A stretch of DNA of 64,000 nucleotides from Gemmatimonadota bacterium (lineage in GTDB: Bacteria > Gemmatimonadota > Gemmatimonadetes > Gemmatimonadales > GWC2-71-9): positions 620,001 to 684,000 of the forward strand of contig JADJAK010000002.1 of NCBI GenBank assembly GCA_016704275.1, given 5' to 3'. The position numbers were made by a program, and so were the translations under genes. The stretch's first letter is position 1, and every line of letters starts with the position of its first letter. Shown one piece after another: positions 45,086 to 55,499 of this stretch. The notes beneath the pieces were generated by a model. The model did not search any database, had not been told where the DNA came from, and was given only the letters and a program-made list of their open reading frames with translations.

Positions 45086-45412
45086 TTACCGCTCAGGGCG
45101 CGGCTTTTCGAAGAGGAAGAGATCGTCGAGCTTGGTGAGGACCAGCAGGAACTCCAACTCCGGCGTCACGCCGCGGAGCTTGACCTGCAGCCGCCGATCG
45201 GCGGCGTGGCGCTGCACCATGACCAGCGCGCCCAGCCCCGAGGAGTCGACCTCCCGCGTCCCGGAGAGGTCCACCACCAGCTGCCCATTCCCCTCGGCCA
45301 GCTCGTCGAGGAGCTCGTTCGCCGTCCGGCGAAAGGCTTCTCGAGTCGCCAACCCCAGGGTCGGTGGGGCAAGCAGCTCTCGCTGTGATGGCTGCGCGGT
45401 CGTCACGGTCAT
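45086..45412 (-). CDS. STAS-domain anti-sigma factor antagonist
   Basis: A 108-residue single-domain STAS protein. The segment QLVVDLSGTREVDSSGLGAL carries the DSSG motif, where a Ser is phosphorylated by an anti-sigma kinase in SpoIIAA/RsbV proteins. The N-terminus (MTVTTAQPSQRELLAPPTLG) is short and variable. No kinase or phosphatase partner is nearby. It ends 57 bases before ccmA, in the same orientation, which may be coincidental. The ATG at 45412 has GGAGG only three bases away, so a slightly different start is possible. Confidence 0.8.
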   Translation of the reverse strand: MTVTTAQPSQRELLAPPTLGLATREAFRRTANELLDELAEGNGQLVVDLSGTREVDSSGLGALVMVQRHAADRRLQVKLRGVTPELEFLLVLTKLDDLFLFEKPRPER

Positions 45413-45510
45413 GGGCCTCCAGCCCTCGATGTAAGCATCTGGGGTAGAGGCAGGAGCAAGAGGTCTGCCAAACGGCGAGGAGACTGGAGTGTATGAAATA
45501 TTGACAGTTG

Positions 45511-45645
45511 GATGATCGATGATCGATGCTCGATCGTCGATGATCGATGATCGATGGTCGATGATCGATGGTGCCGCCACGGACACCTGGCCTGAAATCC
45601 CACAGATCGCTGCAATCGATCATCGACCATCGATCATCGATCATC
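45511..45645. repeat. GATCGATG inverted element, 31-bp perfect arms
   Basis: The left region (45511-45570) is built of ATGATCG/ATGGTCG units. Bases 45539-45569 are an exact reverse complement of 45615-45645. The 45-base centre is unrelated sequence. It lies between the divergent STAS and acs genes and ends about 50 bases before the acs start. Many GATC sites are present. Confidence 0.92.
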
Positions 45646-45693
45646 CCGAATCCCGCTAGCTTTCCAGCTTCCCTCAGACACCGGCATCCCAAC

Positions 45694-47643
<1,950 letters not shown>

Positions 47644-47644
47644 G

Positions 47645-47872
47645 TCGTTAGTCGTTGGTCGTTGGTCGTTAGTCGTTAGAGGCGCTTCGGAGAGTTGTCA
47701 TCCTGAGCGAAGCATCCCGTAGGGATGCGCAGTCGAAGGACCTCTTTCCGATGCGCTCGGAGAGAGGTCCCTTCACTTTGTTCAGGGCGGGCACTTCGAC
47801 TACCCATCCCTTCGGGATGCTCCGCTCAGGATGACATATTCGACTTACGACCTACGACCTACGACTTACGAC
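47645..47872. repeat. Nested palindromic element, core copy 3, with GTCGTTA arms
   Basis: Left outer arm: tandem GTCGTTA and GTCGTTG units (47645-47679). Right outer arm: CGACTTA and CGACCTA units (47841-47872). Core (47696-47836) begins TGTCATCCTGAGCG and ends CGCTCAGGATGACA. The core carries an extra stretch of about 24 bases interrupting the right inner arm. It separates the convergent acs and kup genes. Confidence 0.92.
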
Positions 47873-47879
47873 CCCTTCC

Positions 47880-49808
47880 CTACACCTGCAACTGCGCCCC
47901 CAACTCCACCACCCGATTCGGCGGCAAGCCGAAGTAGCCGGCGGCGCTCTGCGCGTTGCGGCTCATCACCGAGAAGAGGGTGGCGCGCCACGCCGGCATG
48001 GCGGCGCGGGTGCGGGCGCCCTTGCGGTCGCGCGGGGCGACGATGAGCGTCTCGCGGCCGAGGTAGAAGGTCACCTCGTTGAGCCGCAGCGCGGGGACCT
48101 TCCCTTCGGTCGGCGGCGGCAGCTGTTCCGCGGTGGCGGCGAGGATCGCCGCGACGTTGGGCGACTCGAGGAAGCCGTAGCGTGCGAACACCTGCACGAA
48201 GCCGGCGCCCTTGTCGACCACCTGCACCCGCTCGGCGTCCGGCACCAGCGGAATCTGCTCGGAGGAGATCGTCATCAGGATCACCTGCTCGTGCAGCACC
48301 TTGTTGTGCTTCAGGTGGTGGAGCAGGACCGGCGGCGCCACGTCGGGGATCGAGGTCATCACCACTGACACGCCCGGGACGCGATACGGCTTGCGGCGGA
48401 TCACGTCGGGGATGAAGAGGTCGAGCGGCAACGACGACTCCTGCAGCATCGCCGTCACCTGCCGGCGACCGAGCTTCCAGGTGCTCATCAGCAGGTAGAT
48501 CGCGCCGGCGGCGGCGAGCGGGAACCAGCCGCCGTCAGGGATCTTCAGCAGGTTGGCGCCGAGGAAAGCGACGTCGACCGCCACGAAGAGGCCGGTGATC
48601 AGCACCACGCGCCACATCGGCCAGCGCCAGATCTTCAGCATCACGATCGCAAAGAGGATCGAGGTGGTGAGCATGGTGCCGGTCACGGCGACGCCGTAGG
48701 TGGCCGCCAGCGCCGTGGAGGACTTGAACGCGAGCACGAGCGCGATGCAGGCCACCCAGAGGGCCCAGTTGACGCCGGGCATGTAGATCTGGCCGATCTC
48801 CGTTGCCGACGTGTGAATCAGGCGCATCCGCGGCGCGAAGCCGAGTTGCATCGCCTGCTGTGTCAGCGAGAAGGCGCCGGAGATCAACGCCTGCGAGGCG
48901 ACGACGGCGGCGCCGGTGGCGATCCCGATCATGGGATACAGTGCCCACGACGGCACCAGCTGATAGAACGGATTGCTGACGGCCGTGGGGTCGGTGAGCA
49001 GCAGTGCCCCCTGCCCGAAGTAGTTGAGTGCCAGCGCCGGCAGCACCACCACGAACCAGGCAAGCCGGATCGGGCGCGCCCCGATATGCCCCATGTCGGC
49101 GTAGAGCGCCTCGCCGCCAGTGATCACCAGCACCACGGCGGCGAGCACGACGAACGCGTGGCTCCGCTCGCGGAGGAAGAACTCGAACGCGTACCAGGGA
49201 TTCAGCGCGTGGAGCACTTCGGTGTTCATCAAGATGCCGCGGACGCCGAGCACCGCGATGCAGACGAAATAGATCGTGGTGACCGGGCCGAAGATCTTGC
49301 CGATGCCGGCCGTGCCGCGCCGTTGCACCGCGAAGAGCGCGGTGATGATCACGCACGCCATCGGGACGACCCAATGCTTGAAGATCGGCGTCGCCACCTC
49401 GAGCCCCTCGACGGCGCCGAGCACCGAGATGGCGGGGGTGATCACGCCGTCGCCGTAGAGCAGCGCCGCGCCGAACAGGCCGACCATGAGCACGAAGCCG
49501 CGGCCCTTCGACTGGCCGCCGGGCGCGACCAGCGCCAGAAGCGCGAGAATCCCGCCCTCGCCGCGGTTGTCGGCGCGCATGACCAGCGAGATGTACTTGA
49601 AGGAGACGACGAAATTGAGCGACCAGAAGATCAGCGAGAGGATCCCCAGCACGTTCTCATGGGTCAGCGCGATGGCGTGCGGCCCCGAGAAACACTCCTT
49701 GAGTGCGTAGAGCGGCGAGGTCCCGATGTCGCCGTAGACCACGCCCAGCGCCGCGAGGGCCAGGCCGACGAGCGCCTTCCCCTCGGGCGGTTTGCGATCG
49801 TGGCTCAC
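47880..49808 (-). CDS. kup: Kup-type potassium transporter
   Basis: A 642-residue K+ uptake permease of the KUP/HAK/KT family, normal in length. The opening ALAALGVVYGDIGTSPLYAL is the family hallmark in helix 1, and further matches are ADNRGEGGILALLALV and GGEALYADMGHIGARPIRLA. About 12 helices span residues 15-450, and a hydrophilic cytoplasmic C-terminal domain follows. It is expected to bring in K+ by symport with H+. The start overlaps the stop of the upstream DsbA-like gene by four bases. Confidence 0.95.
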   Translation of the reverse strand: MSHDRKPPEGKALVGLALAALGVVYGDIGTSPLYALKECFSGPHAIALTHENVLGILSLIFWSLNFVVSFKYISLVMRADNRGEGGILALLALVAPGGQSKGRGFVLMVGLFGAALLYGDGVITPAISVLGAVEGLEVATPIFKHWVVPMACVIITALFAVQRRGTAGIGKIFGPVTTIYFVCIAVLGVRGILMNTEVLHALNPWYAFEFFLRERSHAFVVLAAVVLVITGGEALYADMGHIGARPIRLAWFVVVLPALALNYFGQGALLLTDPTAVSNPFYQLVPSWALYPMIGIATGAAVVASQALISGAFSLTQQAMQLGFAPRMRLIHTSATEIGQIYMPGVNWALWVACIALVLAFKSSTALAATYGVAVTGTMLTTSILFAIVMLKIWRWPMWRVVLITGLFVAVDVAFLGANLLKIPDGGWFPLAAAGAIYLLMSTWKLGRRQVTAMLQESSLPLDLFIPDVIRRKPYRVPGVSVVMTSIPDVAPPVLLHHLKHNKVLHEQVILMTISSEQIPLVPDAERVQVVDKGAGFVQVFARYGFLESPNVAAILAATAEQLPPPTEGKVPALRLNEVTFYLGRETLIVAPRDRKGARTRAAMPAWRATLFSVMSRNAQSAAGYFGLPPNRVVELGAQLQV

Positions 49809-50494
49809 GGCGCCTTGGTACCGGCCTGGGCAGCGATCAGCGAGTCGACCAGCTGAACCATGCCATCGGAGTTGAGGCCAGTGTAGATCCGCCCGCCAAT
49901 CAGGAACGAGGGCGTCGAGCCGACGCCGATGCGCGCCCCTTCATCCAGCGAGGCCTGAATGCGACCGGCGTACTTGGCGGACTCCATGCAGCTCTGCCAC
50001 AGCCCGGTGTCGACCCCTGCCTCCTTGGCCAACCCCTTCAGGATCGAAACGGCGCTGCCGGCGAGGGCCCACTCGGACTGATGCAGGAACTGCCGCTCGG
50101 CAAGTTCCCAGAACTTCCCCTGGTCGTTGGCGCAGGCCACCGAGTGCGCCGCCACGCGCGAGTGGGTGTGAATGCCACCCTCCAGCGGGAAATCCCGATA
50201 GCGGAAGCGCGCCTTCCCGGTCTCGATCAGTCGCGCCCGGATGTCGGGGAACTGGACGGTGGAGAAGGCGGCGCAGGCCGGGCAGGTGAAGTCGGCGTAC
50301 TCGGAGATTTCGATCGGCGCGGTGGGGCTGCCGAGGAGATAGCCGTTGAAGCCGGAGGTGTCCGCCGCGGTGACGGCGACGTTGGCGGGAATCGAGACGG
50401 CGCCGCCGCCCATCATCCGGTAGGCGAGAAATCCGACTCCGGCGATCGCAATCGCCCCGAGTGCGAGGTAGAACGGCTTCTGACCCTGCGCCAT
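49805..50494 (-). CDS. DsbA-family thioredoxin-fold protein, membrane anchored
   Basis: A 229-residue protein with an N-terminal hydrophobic anchor (FYLALGAIAIAGVGFLAYRM, about residues 8-27) and a DsbA-like thioredoxin domain. The active site is ADFTCPACAAF (CPAC, near residues 71-74) and the cis-Pro loop is GSTPSFLIGG. It is expected to catalyse disulfide exchange or oxidation in the periplasm and would suit maturation of cytochromes or Cys-rich exported proteins. It overlaps kup by four bases. A TAGATT hexamer at 50620-50615 is a possible -10 box about 120 bases upstream. Confidence 0.9.
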   Translation of the reverse strand: MAQGQKPFYLALGAIAIAGVGFLAYRMMGGGAVSIPANVAVTAADTSGFNGYLLGSPTAPIEISEYADFTCPACAAFSTVQFPDIRARLIETGKARFRYRDFPLEGGIHTHSRVAAHSVACANDQGKFWELAERQFLHQSEWALAGSAVSILKGLAKEAGVDTGLWQSCMESAKYAGRIQASLDEGARIGVGSTPSFLIGGRIYTGLNSDGMVQLVDSLIAAQAGTKAP

Positions 50495-50650
50495 GACGTC
50501 CTCTGGCGCGCCCCCCGGCGAGCGCGGGGCCCGGCTGGGCCTGCTCGGTGGGCGCGCGGCTGCCCTGGTGAACCGCGCTCGCGCCCCCGCCTGTGGCGGT
50601 CGGCGACGGGGACCAATCTAACGAGAACCCGGGGCACCGTGGGGGCCGGT

Positions 50651-50680
50651 TTGCCTTCAGGTGAACTTTTTCCCTATATT
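50651..50680 (+). promoter_or_regulatory. Candidate promoter for the small acidic protein gene
   Basis: TTGCCT (50651-50656) and TATATT (50675-50680) with an 18-base spacer that includes an AT-rich run. It lies 63 bases upstream of the ATG at 50744. This is one of the clearest AT-rich spots in the window. Confidence 0.5.
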
Positions 50681-50743
50681 GCGCGTATCCAAAGCGATGG
50701 ATCCGGGGGCAATGTCGCCCCCAGCAACACTCAGGGAAGGCGA

Positions 50744-51307
50744 ATGACCAAGAAGAAGACGGCCCCCCGGCCCCCGGCGATGCCCACGGCGTTCGACGCG
50801 GCACGGGATGAGCTGTTCAGCCATATCCTCCGCTGCGGCGTGCTCGAAGCCGCCCCGGAGCATCAGAAGGAGTGGATGGACGACACCATGCAGTACGTCG
50901 CCGACCGCTACCCCGACTTGAACGCCGAGCAGCAGGGTCAGCTCCGCGTCCTCGGTGAACGCTTCTGCCAGCCCGTGGTTCGCCGCGCGCCCGCCGATGC
51001 CGTCGTCGAGACGGTCGTGGAGACGGAAGCCGAAGCGGAAGTCGAAGTCGAAGTTGAGACGGCGAACGCGACGGCTAAGTTCGAGAAGCGAGAAGCGAGA
51101 AGCGAGAAGCGGGGCCCAACGGGAAGATCTCTCCGCTGGGCCCCGCTTCTCGCTTCTCGCTTCTCGCTTCTCGCTACTCGACGATCACCTTCGTCTCCAC
51201 CACGATATCCTCCCGCAGCGACAGCATCACCGAGCAGTACTTCGTCACGCTCAGTTCCACCGCCCGATCGGCCTTCGCCTGCGTCAGCCCCTCGCCCGAG
51301 AGGGTGA
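50744..51307 (+). CDS. Small acidic hypothetical protein whose frame runs into a repeat
   Basis: An unrecognised protein of 187 codons as it stands. Residues 1-80 (MTKKKTAPRPPAMPTAFDAA, then LFSHILRCGVLEAAPEHQKE) look like a folded helical domain. Residues 85-110 are a Glu/Val-rich tail. From about residue 113 (51080) the frame passes through the 37-bp inverted repeat, giving repeat peptides such as KREARSEKR and LLASRFSLLA, and then antisense to osmC. The original stop was probably lost when the repeat element appeared. The start has AGGGAAGG upstream and a good promoter at 50651. The functional part is likely only the first 110 residues or so. Confidence 0.6.
   Translation: MTKKKTAPRPPAMPTAFDAARDELFSHILRCGVLEAAPEHQKEWMDDTMQYVADRYPDLNAEQQGQLRVLGERFCQPVVRRAPADAVVETVVETEAEAEVEVEVETANATAKFEKREARSEKRGPTGRSLRWAPLLASRFSLLATRRSPSSPPRYPPAATASPSSTSSRSVPPPDRPSPASAPRPRG
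51082..51173. repeat. 37-bp perfect inverted repeat of CGAGAAG units
   Basis: Arms at 51082-51118 and 51137-51173 are exact reverse complements over 37 bases, made of four GAAGCGA heptamers plus GGGGCCCA, around an 18-base loop. The right arm ends one base before the osmC stop codon. It would form a very stable hairpin in both transcripts. Confidence 0.95.
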
Positions 51308-51587
51308 AGGTGAAGAGGATGTGATTGTAGCGCTTCGGATGCTCCTCGTTGCGGCGGCCGGTCAGGTCCATGGTGAACTTCGTCAGCGTGACCTGCATCT
51401 TCTCGAGAATCGACGTGACGTCCGCGCCGGCGCAGCCACCCATCGCCGTGAGCAGGGCGACCATCGGGCCGGGCGCGACCTTGCCGTCGCCATCGAGATT
51501 GATGGTCGGTCCACCGGGCGCGCCGCCGGTGAAGCGCATGCCGCCGGTCCAGTCGAGATGCGAAAAGCGGAGATTCGGATCAGTCAT
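51174..51587 (-). CDS. OsmC/Ohr-family protein
   Basis: A 137-residue OsmC-type protein. The two reactive cysteines are in TAMGGCAGADVTSIL (about residue 52) and TKYCSVMLSL (about residue 118), the positions used for reducing organic hydroperoxides and peroxides. The C-terminal beta strand ends DIVVETKVIVE. The osmotic or peroxide role is inferred from family. It is the last gene of a long minus-strand operon; its start overlaps the preceding stop by eight bases. A perfect hairpin directly follows the stop. Confidence 0.9.
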   Translation of the reverse strand: MTDPNLRFSHLDWTGGMRFTGGAPGGPTINLDGDGKVAPGPMVALLTAMGGCAGADVTSILEKMQVTLTKFTMDLTGRRNEEHPKRYNHILFTFTLSGEGLTQAKADRAVELSVTKYCSVMLSLREDIVVETKVIVE

Positions 51588-52125
51588 TGGCGTTCAGCTT
51601 CCTGAAGAAGGGCTGGTTGTAGTCGTAAATGGCGTACAGTGCCACCGCCGCCGTGGCCCACGCCAACGGGCGCAGGAAGTACGACGACTTGAGAATGAAG
51701 GCGAGGAGGGTCAACAACTGCAACAGGGTGACCACCTTGCCGCCGAAACGTGCCGGCACCGCGGTGCCTCGCCCCGTCGCCAGCGTGATGAAGAAGGCCA
51801 CCGAGAGGACGATGTCGCGCATCAACAGCGCGGTGACTTCCCACCACGCCAGGTCGCCACTCCAGAGCACCGTCCCGAATGCCGCCGCCATGAAGAGCTT
51901 GTCGACGATCGGGTCGAGCACCGCCCCGATGCGTGACCCGCCGTAGCGCCGCGCGACCACGCCGTCGCCGAGGTCGGTGGCGGCGGCCAGCCCAAGCAAT
52001 GCCAGCCGCTCGGTCGTCCCCCCGAGGATCGGGAAGGCGATCGCGAGCGGAATGCGGACCAGGGTGATCGCATCGGCCAGCGCGAAGCCGCGGCGGAGTG
52101 GTGGGGGGGCAACAGGATCGGCCAT
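51580..52125 (-). CDS. CDP-alcohol phosphatidyltransferase
   Basis: A 181-residue membrane enzyme with the catalytic motif D-x2-D-G-x2-A-R in TDLGDGVVARRYGGSRIG, followed by AVLDPIVDK, which supplies the last two Asp. The family consensus has eight residues between AR and G; here I count seven. Such enzymes transfer a phosphatidyl group from CDP-diacylglycerol to an alcohol, for example glycerol 3-phosphate (PgsA). Which alcohol is used cannot be told. Four to five hydrophobic helices follow the motif. It lies nine bases after the M16 protease gene and overlaps osmC. Confidence 0.87.
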   Translation of the reverse strand: MADPVAPPPLRRGFALADAITLVRIPLAIAFPILGGTTERLALLGLAAATDLGDGVVARRYGGSRIGAVLDPIVDKLFMAAAFGTVLWSGDLAWWEVTALLMRDIVLSVAFFITLATGRGTAVPARFGGKVVTLLQLLTLLAFILKSSYFLRPLAWATAAVALYAIYDYNQPFFRKLNAND

Positions 52126-52134
52126 CCCGGGAAG

Positions 52135-54765
52135 CTACTCCGGTCGCTCCGGCGCGACGACGCCCTCGGCCCGAGTGGCCGGATCGAAGGCGGCCGCCAC
52201 GGCATGGACCGCCTCGCGGGTGACCGCCCGGTACGGCGCCGCCGGATCGGCCAGCTCGGCCAGCCCCTCGCCCAACAGCCAGGCATCCGCGATCTCACCA
52301 GCCACCGCGCCGGCCGACTGCCTCGCGACCTCCTCCTGCCCGGCCAGCATCGCCGTGGCGCGATGGAGTTCATCGGCCGTGGGCGGCTCGGCGCGGAAGG
52401 CCGCCAGCTCCTCGAGCATCGCCTCGCGCGCCTCGTCGAGCCGTTCCGGGGCCATGGCGATGTAGGTGAGCAGCCCACCCGCCCGCCGCCGCTGCCATGA
52501 CGACGCCATCACGGTGTACGCCAGCGACCGCGCGCTCCGCAGCGATTCGAAGAGCCGCCCGCCGAGCCCGCCCGCGATCGCGCCCCACACCTCGGCGGCG
52601 TGCCGCGTCGGGTCGCCCCGATTCGGTCCCGGAAAGAGCATCGCGAGTGCCGATTGCTGCCGATCCCGGCTGGCCGTGCGCAGGCCGGGGAGGATTGGCT
52701 CCACCTCAACGAGCGGCCGCACGCCGGCGGGAAACGCACTCGACACGAGCGGCGCGAAGGCGTCGACGAGCAGGTCGGCCAATGCCTCCGGCTCCTGATT
52801 GCCCACGGCCACGACGGTGATCGGGCCGCTCGATGCGAAGTCGGCATGCCACTGCCGCACCCGCGCCGGCGTGAAGGCGTCGAGCGACTCCGGGCTGCCG
52901 AGGGTCGGGGCGCCGTAGCCGACATCGCCGAAGGCATGCCCGAGCACCAACTGGAACGGGAAGCGCACCATGTCATCGGCGACGGACCGCGCGTCGTCGA
53001 GCATGAGATCGCGCTCGATGGTGACACTCGCGTCGTCGAGACGCGGTGTCGTCAGCACCTCGACCAGCAGCCGTGCGGCCGCGCCAACCTGCTCCGCCAG
53101 CACCGTCGTGCCGAGCGAGAGGACATCGGCGCCGACCGACGGCGAGAGCACCCCGCCGAGCGCCTCGATCGCCACTGCCAACTGCCCTGCATCGAGCCGC
53201 GTGGTGCCGCGCATCAACGCCCGGAAGCCGAGGGCATCGAGGCCGGCGAGCGCCGGATCGCGAACCGCGGCGCGCGGGCGGTAGACGTTGAGGCCGACCT
53301 GCGGGACATCGCCGTGCCTGGCCACCAACAGGTCGAGCCCCGGCAACGCCACGTGGAGCACGCCCTGCTCGCGCCGCCGCGTGCCCGCGACCGGTGCGCG
53401 CGGCACCGGCACGAGCGCGCTCGGCACTGCCATCGCCGGCATGGCGCGGGCAGGAGCTCGCATCGCATCGGTCAGCAGGTCGAGGTCGAACGCCTCGCTG
53501 CTCGCGGTCGGATAGTAGGCCACCGCCGATGCCGCACTGGGGTCGACCCACTGCGCCGCCGCGTCGCGCACCTGCGCCGCCGTGACCGCCATGATCTCGG
53601 CTTCCTCACGATCCAGTCGCGTCAGGTCGCCTTCGGCCTCGGCGTCGGCGAGCGCGGTGGCGCGTGCCTCGTAGCGCTCAAGCCGGCGCTGGAGCCGCAC
53701 GCGCAACAGCGTCTGCGCGCGCGCCAGCTCATCGGCGTCGGGGCCAGCGTCGCGCACCGCGCGGATCGTCGCGGCGACGATGCCGAGCGCCTCGCGCATC
53801 CGGCTCGGCTCGAGCTCGAGGCCCACGACGAAGACGCCCGCCGGGGTCTGCCGATCGGCGTCGGTGGTGCCGTAGTGCCCTGCACCAACACCCGCCACCA
53901 GCCCCGGCTCGCGCAGCAGGCGCGCCAATCGCGACGCGCGGCCGCCGGTGAGGATGGTGCCGAGGACATCGAGCGCCGGGACCTGCGGATCGAGCGGGCC
54001 GACCCCGCGCCACCCGAGTGCCAGATCGGCCATCGCCACATCACCGCGCAGCAGCCGGACGCCAGGCGTCGCGGGCCCGCTCTCGGTCGGGCCGACGTCG
54101 AACGGATCGGCGGGGAGGGACCAGTCGCCCCAGTTGGCGCGCAGCGCCGCCAGCATCTCGTCTTCGTCGAGGTCGGCGACCACCGAGACGATGGTGCGCG
54201 ACGGGATGTAGCGCGACCGGTGATACGCGGCGACCTGCTCGCGGCGAAAGCCCTCGAGGACGGCCTCGTAGCCGATGCGCCAGCGACGGATCCGGTGATG
54301 GTCGTACAACAGCTCGTGCAGCGTCTCGCCGGTCACGGCACCGGGCGTGTCGAGCTTCCGCTTCGCTTCCTGGATGATCACGCCGAGTTCGCGGCGCAAC
54401 TCGTCGGCATCGAAGAGCGGATTGCGCACCTGATCGGCCTGCAATGCCATCGCCTCGACGGCGTGGCGTGCGGGAACCGAGGCGTAGTAGACGGTGCGAT
54501 CGTACGAGGTGTAGGCGTTCAGCGAGCCGCCAAGCGCCTTGGTGCGCCGCGCCAATTCACCGGGGCCGAGCGTCGGTGTCCCCTTGAAGAGCATGTGCTC
54601 GAGGACGTGAGAGATCCCCTGCACCTCGTCGGGCTCATCGAGGAAACCGGCGCGGACGTGGGTGGCGAGGGCGGCGGCCGGCGCGGCACGGCGGCGCTGC
54701 ACCAGCAGCGTCACTCCGTTGGGCAGGACCTCGCGCCGAACGCCGTCGGTAGGGTGCGCGCTCAC
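52135..54765 (-). CDS. M16-family zinc protease with fused active and inactive halves
   Basis: An 876-residue insulinase-like protease. The inverted zinc motif HVLEH (in GISHVLEHMLFKGTPTLG, about residues 53-57) with the downstream Glu lies in the N-terminal half. The C-terminal half (from about residue 450) has the same fold without HxxEH and serves to close the chamber. No signal peptide is visible; the N-terminus (MSAHPTDGVRREVLPNGVTL) is that of a cytoplasmic member or one exported by another route. It probably degrades peptides. The start overlaps the stop of the ABC permease gene by four bases. Confidence 0.9.
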   Translation of the reverse strand: MSAHPTDGVRREVLPNGVTLLVQRRRAAPAAALATHVRAGFLDEPDEVQGISHVLEHMLFKGTPTLGPGELARRTKALGGSLNAYTSYDRTVYYASVPARHAVEAMALQADQVRNPLFDADELRRELGVIIQEAKRKLDTPGAVTGETLHELLYDHHRIRRWRIGYEAVLEGFRREQVAAYHRSRYIPSRTIVSVVADLDEDEMLAALRANWGDWSLPADPFDVGPTESGPATPGVRLLRGDVAMADLALGWRGVGPLDPQVPALDVLGTILTGGRASRLARLLREPGLVAGVGAGHYGTTDADRQTPAGVFVVGLELEPSRMREALGIVAATIRAVRDAGPDADELARAQTLLRVRLQRRLERYEARATALADAEAEGDLTRLDREEAEIMAVTAAQVRDAAAQWVDPSAASAVAYYPTASSEAFDLDLLTDAMRAPARAMPAMAVPSALVPVPRAPVAGTRRREQGVLHVALPGLDLLVARHGDVPQVGLNVYRPRAAVRDPALAGLDALGFRALMRGTTRLDAGQLAVAIEALGGVLSPSVGADVLSLGTTVLAEQVGAAARLLVEVLTTPRLDDASVTIERDLMLDDARSVADDMVRFPFQLVLGHAFGDVGYGAPTLGSPESLDAFTPARVRQWHADFASSGPITVVAVGNQEPEALADLLVDAFAPLVSSAFPAGVRPLVEVEPILPGLRTASRDRQQSALAMLFPGPNRGDPTRHAAEVWGAIAGGLGGRLFESLRSARSLAYTVMASSWQRRRAGGLLTYIAMAPERLDEAREAMLEELAAFRAEPPTADELHRATAMLAGQEEVARQSAGAVAGEIADAWLLGEGLAELADPAAPYRAVTREAVHAVAAAFDPATRAEGVVAPERPE

Positions 54766-55499
54766 GCGCGTCCACCACTCCCCAGTGGCTTGACCACCAG
54801 GAGCACCAGCGCCACGGCCACCAGGGCCACGCCGTAGCCGATCACATGGAACAGGTCGTCGCCCGCGGGGAGACCCTTCACCGGCGAGATCAGGTGGTAC
54901 GGCGGCAGCAGCGTGTGCGCCCAGCTCAGCATCGTCGGTGGTTCGGTCTTCGACATCGCCATCAGCTTGATGATGTCGTCGAGCCGCGCCTGCGTGAAGG
55001 TGATCGCGAAGGTGAAGAGCCAGTCACGTGAGGTGAACACCGACGCCAGCAGCACCGTCCCCCCGACCAGCAGATAGGCGAGCGCCGTCACCTGCATCAG
55101 CTCGAGGGTGATGCCGGTGCCCTTGCCGAAGAAGAGCTGCAGGCCAACACCGAGCAGCACCGGAATCGAGAGCACCGCCACGCCGCCGAGCAGCCACCGC
55201 TGCAGGTAGAACCACCACGGTGCCATCGGCTTCGAGAACCAGGCGCGATAGTAGCCACGCCCGACGTCGTTGCCGGCGACTCCGCCGGACGCCACCAGCA
55301 CGGCGAGCGTCAGGACCGCGGCGACCACCTGGCGCACGAAGATCGACGGATCGGCCATCGCGCTGGCGTCCTTCCGACCGAGTCGCCAGATCACCACGCA
55401 GATGGTGAGGGCCACGGTGGCAAAGAGCGCGAACGGCCCCTGCGCGACGTCCATCACGTGGGCGGGGAGGTAGCGGAACGGCGAGCGATTGCGCGTCAT
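54762..55499 (-). CDS. ABC-type transporter permease
   Basis: A 245-residue membrane protein with about six hydrophobic helices (FALFATVALTICVVIWRLGR; VVAAVLTLAVLVASGGVAGN; LLGGVAVLSIPVLLGVGLQL and others). It has no characteristic EAA loop and resembles the ABC-2-type permease group. The start, MTRNRSPFRYLPAHVMD, overlaps the ATPase gene by four bases, and the two surely form one transporter. Substrate unknown; the layout resembles exporters for lipids, peptides or antibiotics. Confidence 0.78.
   Translation of the reverse strand: MTRNRSPFRYLPAHVMDVAQGPFALFATVALTICVVIWRLGRKDASAMADPSIFVRQVVAAVLTLAVLVASGGVAGNDVGRGYYRAWFSKPMAPWWFYLQRWLLGGVAVLSIPVLLGVGLQLFFGKGTGITLELMQVTALAYLLVGGTVLLASVFTSRDWLFTFAITFTQARLDDIIKLMAMSKTEPPTMLSWAHTLLPPYHLISPVKGLPAGDDLFHVIGYGVALVAVALVLLVVKPLGSGGRA

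Noticed and set aside
49703..50743. Long plus-strand frame upstream of the small acidic protein
   Set aside because: It is antisense to the DsbA-like gene and kup start; only the part from the ATG at 50744 has its own promoter and RBS.
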